DNA of 64,000 bases from Rufibacter radiotolerans (GTDB taxonomy: Bacteria > Bacteroidota > Bacteroidia > Cytophagales > Hymenobacteraceae), in contig NZ_CP010777.1 of assembly GCF_001078055.1 (NCBI RefSeq), positions 580,408-644,407 on the forward strand, written 5' to 3'. The first letter of the stretch is position 1; the number at the start of each line of letters is the position of its first letter. The notes under the pieces are model-generated. The model was not told the DNA's origin and searched no databases. It saw only the letters and a list, made by a program, of their open reading frames with translations. Below are positions 59,103 to 64,000 of this stretch, piece after piece. Made by a program: the position numbers and the translations under genes.

Positions 59103-61010
59103 ATGTGCGGAATATCAGGAATCTACGCTTTTAGCCCAGAAGGACGAGAGTCTATTCAAAACTTACCTAAATCTACGGAGGCCCTTAAGTTACGCGGTCC
59201 CGACTCGGGTGGCCATTTTACCCATGGAGCGGTAGGATTGGGGCACCGGAGGCTTTCTATTATAGACGTAAGTGAGGTGGCCTGTCAGCCCATGTTTGAC
59301 GAGGCGCAACGGTATACCATTGTCTTCAACGGCGAGATCTTTAATTACCAGGAGCTCAAAAAGCAACTGCAGGAGAAAGGTTATTCCTTTTTCTCTACCT
59401 CTGATACCGAGGTGTTGCTGAAGCTGTACATAGAAGAAGGGCCATCTTTCCTGAAGAAGCTAAACGGCTTCTTTGCCTTTGCTATTTATGACAAAGAGGA
59501 AGAGACGCTCTTTGTGGCCCGCGACCGATATGGAGTGAAACCATTGTTGGTATTTCAGGATGAAGACAAATTGGTATTTGCCTCTGAGATGAAGTCCCTG
59601 CTTGCCTTCGGGATTCCCCGCAAACTAGACTATGCCTCTTTGTATGAATACCTGCAACTGAACTATATTCCGGGTCCGGCCTCTATTTTCAAAGGGGTGA
59701 AGAAACTGATGCCCGGCCATTACCTTCTGATCAATAAAAAAGGAAAAGTAGATAACAAGCGTTGGTACAGAATCCCCTACGACGAGAAAAAGGTTAAGAA
59801 CAACCCCCTCTCTTATGAGGCGCAGCAGAAAAAGCTGGTAGAGTTGCTGGACGGGGCCGTGCAACGCCGCATGATAGCCGATGTGCCCTTGGGGTCTTTC
59901 CTGAGCGGTGGTATTGATTCCTCCGCTATTGTGGCCCTGGCCTCCCGCCATACAGATCAACTCAACACGTTCTCTATCGGGTATAAAGACGAACCGTTCT
60001 TTGACGAGACCAAATACGCCAAGCTGGTGGCCGAGAAGTACAAAACCAACCACACGGTTTTCTCACTTACCAACAATGACCTTTATGAGCACCTTTTTCG
60101 GGCGCTTGATTACATAGACGAGCCTTTCGCTGATTCCTCGGCCCTGGCCGTCAATATCCTGAGCTATTACACCCGCCAGAAAGTGACCGTAGCCTTGTCG
60201 GGCGACGGGGCCGATGAACTCTTCGCCGGCTATAACAAACACATGGCCGAATATAAGGTGCGGCAGGGGGGCTTTGTAGCCGAGACTGTGGCCGCGTTGT
60301 TGCCGCTTTGGGAAATGATGCCCAAATCACGTAATTCCGCCTTGGGCAACCGGGTTAGGCAGTTCCAGCGCTTCGGGGAGGGCATGAACCTCTCGGCCAA
60401 AGACCGGTATTGGCGCTGGGCCTCCTTCGCCACCGAGGAAGATGCCCGGTCCCTGCTTAGCGGAAAATCCAAACGTAATCTTTCCAAAGACGTTTACAAG
60501 AAACGCCGCCAGAAGATCCTAAGCCACCTGTCACAGAAAGGTGATATTAACGAGGTGCTGCTCACCGATATGCAGTTGGTATTACCCAATGACATGCTAA
60601 CTAAAGTGGACCTTATGTCCATGGCAAACAGCCTGGAGGTACGTACCCCATTCCTGGACTATAAGGTGGTGAACTTCGCCTTCTCCCTACCTCAGTCTTC
60701 CAAGATTGACGGCGGCATGAAGAAGAAGATCGTGCAGGACGCCTTTAGGGGAATGCTCCCTCCGGAATTGTACAAACGCCCCAAGCATGGCTTTGAAGTG
60801 CCACTCCTGAAATGGTTCCAGAACGAGCTGCGGCCCATGATCATGGATGACCTGTTATCAGATGCCTTCGTGGAAGCACAGGGAATTTTCAGTGTAAAGG
60901 AAATCCAGAGACTGAAAGCGCAACTGTTCTCTAAGAACCCCGGCGACGTGCATGCCCGCATCTGGGCTCTGGTCGTGTTCCAGCACTGGTGGAAGAAGTG
61001 GATGGCCTAA
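59103..61010 (+). CDS. asnB: asparagine synthase (glutamine-hydrolysing)
   Basis: A 635-residue amidotransferase. The N-terminal glutaminase begins MCGISGIYAF with catalytic Cys2. The synthetase domain has the PP-loop FLSGGIDSSAIVALA (about 266-280) and LSGDGADELFAGYNKH. In polysaccharide clusters, AsnB homologues often amidate a uronic acid or other sugar carboxylate rather than making free asparagine. Placement directly before ugd and uxs makes that plausible here; the ordinary metabolic role is the alternative. The gene is more GC-rich than its upstream neighbours. Confidence 0.94.
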   Translation: MCGISGIYAFSPEGRESIQNLPKSTEALKLRGPDSGGHFTHGAVGLGHRRLSIIDVSEVACQPMFDEAQRYTIVFNGEIFNYQELKKQLQEKGYSFFSTSDTEVLLKLYIEEGPSFLKKLNGFFAFAIYDKEEETLFVARDRYGVKPLLVFQDEDKLVFASEMKSLLAFGIPRKLDYASLYEYLQLNYIPGPASIFKGVKKLMPGHYLLINKKGKVDNKRWYRIPYDEKKVKNNPLSYEAQQKKLVELLDGAVQRRMIADVPLGSFLSGGIDSSAIVALASRHTDQLNTFSIGYKDEPFFDETKYAKLVAEKYKTNHTVFSLTNNDLYEHLFRALDYIDEPFADSSALAVNILSYYTRQKVTVALSGDGADELFAGYNKHMAEYKVRQGGFVAETVAALLPLWEMMPKSRNSALGNRVRQFQRFGEGMNLSAKDRYWRWASFATEEDARSLLSGKSKRNLSKDVYKKRRQKILSHLSQKGDINEVLLTDMQLVLPNDMLTKVDLMSMANSLEVRTPFLDYKVVNFAFSLPQSSKIDGGMKKKIVQDAFRGMLPPELYKRPKHGFEVPLLKWFQNELRPMIMDDLLSDAFVEAQGIFSVKEIQRLKAQLFSKNPGDVHARIWALVVFQHWWKKWMA

Positions 61011-61073
61011 GACGGCCGAATATAATCAGAGAAATCAAATAGAAACAGATCATCTTTTAGGTAAGAAGACTAT

Positions 61074-62426
61074 ATGAAAATTGCCGTTGTAGGAACAGGA
61101 TATGTAGGCCTGGTAACCGGTACCTGCTTTGCTGAGGTGGGTATTGACGTAACATGTATAGATGTAAACGTCAAAAAAATTGAAGACCTGAAACAAGGAA
61201 TTCTGCCTATTTACGAGCCTGGCCTTGAAGAAATGGTACTCAGAAATGTATCCAAAGAGCGCCTTCAGTTCTCTACAGATTTAGCTACTGCTATTCAGGG
61301 ATGCGATGCCGCCTTTATAGCCGTGGGAACTCCTCCGGGCGAAGATGGTAGTGCAGACCTTAAATATGTATTGGGAGTTGCCCGTGAAATTGGGCAACAC
61401 ATGAACGATTACCTGGTAGTAGTAACCAAAAGCACTGTGCCGGTAGGTACTGCCAAAAAAGTAAAGCAGGCAATTACAGAAGAGCTGAAAAAGAGAAATT
61501 CAGACCTTCAATTTGATGTAGCCTCCAATCCGGAGTTTTTGAAGGAGGGCGCTGCCATTGAAGACTTCCTGAAGCCAGACCGCATTGTGATTGGGGTTGA
61601 GTCTGAGCAGGCAGAAGAGGTGATGCGCAAACTCTACAAACCATTCCTGCTGAATGGACACCCCATTATTTTTATGGACGTTCCTTCTGCAGAAATGACT
61701 AAATACGCCGCCAATTCTATGCTGGCCACTAAGATCAGCTTCATGAACGATATCGCTAACCTCTGTGAGATCATGGGAGCAGACGTGAACATGGTGCGCC
61801 GAGGCATAGGCAGTGATTCCCGGATTGGGAACAAATTCATCTACCCAGGCATAGGCTACGGTGGATCCTGCTTCCCGAAAGATGTAAAGGCCCTGATAAA
61901 GACTGCTGCAGAGAATGGCTACCAGATGCAAATCTTGAAGGCTGTTGAATCTGTGAACGAGAATCAGAAGGAGGTACTCTTTAATAAAGTTAAGAAACAT
62001 TTTAACGGTGAACTGGCAGGTAAAACCTTCGCTTTATGGGGCTTATCTTTTAAGCCTAAAACGGATGACATGCGCGAAGCCCCTTCTTTGGTGATCATTG
62101 AAAAGCTTCTGGCGGAGGGTGCCAAGGTAAAAGCCTATGACCCGGTAGCCATCAAAGAAGCGAAGCATATGATTGGCGAGAATGAAAGAGTAGAATATTC
62201 CAAAGATGAATATGAAGCTCTGATTGATGCAGATGCCTTGCTTATCGTCACGGAATGGCCGGAGTTTAGATCTCCTAATTTCCAGGTGATGGGCAAACTG
62301 CTGAAGAATAAAGTCATCATAGACGGCCGTAACATCTATGAAGCAAGGGAGCTTTGTGACCTGGGCTTCGCTTACTACGGAATAGGAGTGCAGGAAGTGC
62401 TTCCGGTTATTGAAACCACAAACTAA
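61074..62426 (+). CDS. ugd: UDP-glucose 6-dehydrogenase family protein
   Basis: A 450-residue NAD-dependent dehydrogenase oxidising UDP-glucose to UDP-glucuronate in two steps. N-terminal MKIAVVGTGYVGLVTGTCFA binds NAD; ASNPEFLKEGAAIEDFLKPD and the catalytic Cys in GYGGSCFPKDVKALI are present, as is the C-terminal LWGLSFKPKTDDMREAPS. It is followed 3 bp later by the UDP-glucuronate decarboxylase, so together they make UDP-xylose from UDP-glucose. Confidence 0.96.
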   Translation: MKIAVVGTGYVGLVTGTCFAEVGIDVTCIDVNVKKIEDLKQGILPIYEPGLEEMVLRNVSKERLQFSTDLATAIQGCDAAFIAVGTPPGEDGSADLKYVLGVAREIGQHMNDYLVVVTKSTVPVGTAKKVKQAITEELKKRNSDLQFDVASNPEFLKEGAAIEDFLKPDRIVIGVESEQAEEVMRKLYKPFLLNGHPIIFMDVPSAEMTKYAANSMLATKISFMNDIANLCEIMGADVNMVRRGIGSDSRIGNKFIYPGIGYGGSCFPKDVKALIKTAAENGYQMQILKAVESVNENQKEVLFNKVKKHFNGELAGKTFALWGLSFKPKTDDMREAPSLVIIEKLLAEGAKVKAYDPVAIKEAKHMIGENERVEYSKDEYEALIDADALLIVTEWPEFRSPNFQVMGKLLKNKVIIDGRNIYEARELCDLGFAYYGIGVQEVLPVIETTN

Positions 62427-62429
62427 GAA

Positions 62430-63404
62430 ATGGCAAAAGATAGAAAACGCGTATTAATTACTGGCGGCGCCGGATTTTTGGGCTCGCACCTTTGCGACCG
62501 CTTTATAAAGGAAGGATACCATGTCATTGCCATGGATAACCTTATTACGGGTGACCTCAAAAACATTGAGCACCTGTTTAAGCTGAAGCATTTTGAATTT
62601 TATCACCATGATGTCTCTAAGTTCGTGCACGTGCCCGGGCATCTGGACTATATACTGCATTTCGCTTCCCCTGCTTCGCCTATTGATTACCTGAAGATTC
62701 CCATCCAGACCTTAAAGGTAGGTTCTTTAGGAACTCATAATCTTTTAGGGCTTGCCAAAAATAAAAGAGCAAGGATGCTGATCGCCTCCACTTCAGAAGT
62801 ATACGGAGATCCGGAAGTACACCCGCAGGTGGAAGAATACTGGGGTCATGTGAACCCTGTAGGGCCCCGGGGCTGCTATGACGAAGCCAAGCGCTTCCAG
62901 GAGGCCATCACCATGGCCTACCACATGCACCATGGGTTAGAGACGCGCATAGTCCGTATTTTCAACACCTATGGCCCACGTATGCGCCTTAATGATGGTA
63001 GAGTGTTGCCAGCCTTTATGGGCCAAGCCTTACGGGGAGAGGAACTTTCCTTATTTGGTGATGGTTCACAAACACGCTCCTTTTGCTATGTAGATGACCT
63101 TATTGAGGGAATTTACCGGTTGTTGCTAAGTGATTATGCTCTGCCTGTTAACATTGGAAACCCATCTGAGGTGACTATTAAGGAGTTTGCTGAAGAAATC
63201 TGCAAACTGACAGGGGTGGAACTGAAGCTTGGGTACCAGCCATTGCCTGAAAATGACCCGCAGAAACGGAGGCCCGATATTTCCAAAGCCAAAGAAATTC
63301 TTGGGTGGGAGCCCCAGGTTTCCAGAGAAGAAGGCTTAAAGCGGACATTGGAATATTTTAAAGAGCATGTAGATACTGCACCAGTAGAGGCCAGAACTTT
63401 TTGA
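62430..63404 (+). CDS. UDP-glucuronate decarboxylase (UDP-xylose synthase)
   Basis: A 324-residue extended short-chain dehydrogenase. [19 protein letters not shown] binds [29 protein letters not shown] (catalytic Ser/Thr), CYDEAKR (YxxxK) and [10 protein letters not shown] match UDP-xylose synthases closely. The product, UDP-xylose, is a precursor of the local polysaccharide. It is in an operon with ugd. Confidence 0.95.
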   Translation: MAKDRKRVLITGGAGFLGSHLCDRFIKEGYHVIAMDNLITGDLKNIEHLFKLKHFEFYHHDVSKFVHVPGHLDYILHFASPASPIDYLKIPIQTLKVGSLGTHNLLGLAKNKRARMLIASTSEVYGDPEVHPQVEEYWGHVNPVGPRGCYDEAKRFQEAITMAYHMHHGLETRIVRIFNTYGPRMRLNDGRVLPAFMGQALRGEELSLFGDGSQTRSFCYVDDLIEGIYRLLLSDYALPVNIGNPSEVTIKEFAEEICKLTGVELKLGYQPLPENDPQKRRPDISKAKEILGWEPQVSREEGLKRTLEYFKEHVDTAPVEARTF

Positions 63405-63808
63405 ATTATTTAGTATTTAAAAACATAAAAGAATTTTAAAGAGTAAGATTCTTAAAATATAATCTATTAGAATTTTACATGATAGGTATAGTAAACGAGG
63501 TTAAGAGCCTGAATTAATTATTTAGCCAATTTAGGACAGGCTTTTATCTATCTTCTTACTGTCCTTTTAATATTTTATACTAAATGACAAGAGCCATTAG
63601 TAATAGTGCCGCCTCAAGCATTGAAATATCTTAAAAATCATAATACTACTTGCTAGCCAAAATTTGTAGCTTTGCAGGTCATTCCTTTAAAATGGCTAAT
63701 TTTAAAGTGAATTTTCACTAAGAGTTTGGAGAAACTGATAAGTTTGGCCTGCCTTTTTAATTTTGTACAATTTTATACTTAGTTATACTACTTAGAAGTC
63801 AACAGAAA
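63405..63808. other. AT-rich intergenic region with promoter upstream of pseB
   Basis: No gene is seen. TAGCTTTG at 63667-63674 is a full -7 match and would start a transcript about 130 nt before pseB. The low GC continues that of the polysaccharide locus. Confidence 0.55.
63667..63674 (+). promoter_or_regulatory. -7 element upstream of pseB
   Basis: TAGCTTTG fits TAnnTTTG. No -33 TTTG at the normal spacing. Confidence 0.5.
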
Positions 63809-64000
63809 ATGAGTCTAGATTTAAATAATAAATCAATCCTGGTTACCGGTGGAACGGGTTCATTCGGAAAGAAATTTGTGGAAACAGTTCTTACAAGATT
63901 TCCGGATATTAAACGCCTGGTTATTTATTCGCGGGATGAGCAGAAGCAGTTCCAAATGGCTTTTGATTTTCCAGAAAGCAAATATCCTGGAATCCGTTAC
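63809..64000 (+). CDS. pseB: UDP-N-acetylglucosamine 4,6-dehydratase, PseB-type (5' part, cut by window end)
   Basis: The first 64 codons of a gene running off the window. It reads MSLDLNNKSILVTGGTGSFG, then LTRFPDIKRLVIYSRDEQKQ and MAFDFPESKYPGIRY, which is characteristic of inverting 4,6-dehydratases (PseB/FlaA1 type) that start the pseudaminic acid and related pathways. The GGTGSFG nucleotide-binding motif is at 14-20. Capsular-sugar homologues (CapD/FnlA-like) are the alternative until the rest is read. Confidence 0.85.
   Translation, partial: MSLDLNNKSILVTGGTGSFGKKFVETVLTRFPDIKRLVIYSRDEQKQFQMAFDFPESKYPGIRY

Noticed and set aside
1..64000. CRISPR array
   Set aside because: The many palindrome copies are kilobases apart and vary in sequence; there are no regularly spaced direct repeats with unique spacers and no cas genes.
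1..64000. tRNA, rRNA or tmRNA genes
   Set aside because: No cloverleaf with a conserved T-loop or rRNA-like stretch was noticed in any intergenic region; a tRNA search program would be decisive.

Overview
The window is a chromosome segment of a Bacteroidota bacterium, most likely of the order Cytophagales, family Hymenobacteraceae (Rufibacter/Nibribacter-like; a family-level inference). The sequence evidence is: Bacteroidetes-type promoters (TTTG, about 20 nt, TAnnTTTG), a type IX secretion sorting domain, SusC-like beta-barrels with carboxypeptidase-like N-termini, an S46 dipeptidyl-peptidase, an IPExxxVDY protein beside pyk and acpP, and the rsfS-ftsH-LUD gene order. No rRNA, tRNA, CRISPR array, prophage or intact insertion sequence was seen.

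Layout. 0.5-5.3 kb (minus): rsfS-ftsH-LUD-lpxH-exported protein, divergent from birA. 6.3-11.8 kb (plus): a T9SS cargo protein, a DUF2723 GT-C membrane protein, rlmB and a lipoprotein. 11.8-13.9 kb (minus): kpsF and manC, divergent from recQ; then purD and a CoA-transferase. 19.2-25.5 kb: a bacilliredoxin, rpsT, a repeat-rich gap, the pyk/IPExxxVDY pair, and acpP-fabF-rnc. 25.8-28.5 kb: nadE and a SpoT/MESH1-like HD hydrolase. 28.7-34.5 kb: two paralogous outer-membrane beta-barrel receptors. 34.9-40.9 kb: a PAS-LuxR regulator, ferredoxin and its reductase, lgt, an exported protein, a YdjM-like membrane hydrolase and a yeast-type cytosine deaminase. 41.1-41.9 kb: two tandem globin-fold proteins that appear to lack the haem-ligating histidine. 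43.1-49.0 kb: yidD, an S46 peptidase, and a pair of outer-membrane proteins, one carrying ComEA-like HhH domains. 49.2-52.3 kb: a GT-C protein and an FAD oxidoreductase. 52.6-54.2 kb: an organoarsenical module (arsI, arsN1-like, sigZ). 54.4 kb to the end: a surface-polysaccharide locus (ketoisomerase, WecD-like acyltransferase, GT2, polytopic membrane protein, asnB, ugd, uxs, and the start of pseB), with several AT-rich stretches.

The most striking non-coding feature is a family of about 26 copies of a roughly 38-40 bp palindrome, with a consensus near GTTTTAGGCCTGTTTT and its complement around a 2-4 nt centre, spread through the window. Some copies are perfect hairpins whose stems differ by compensatory changes. 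Many sit directly after genes, contain the stop codon, or merge with an intrinsic terminator. One appears to encode the hydrophobic core of a signal peptide. The other observations most worth following up are the His-less tandem globins, the arsenic module, and the HhH/beta-barrel pair.
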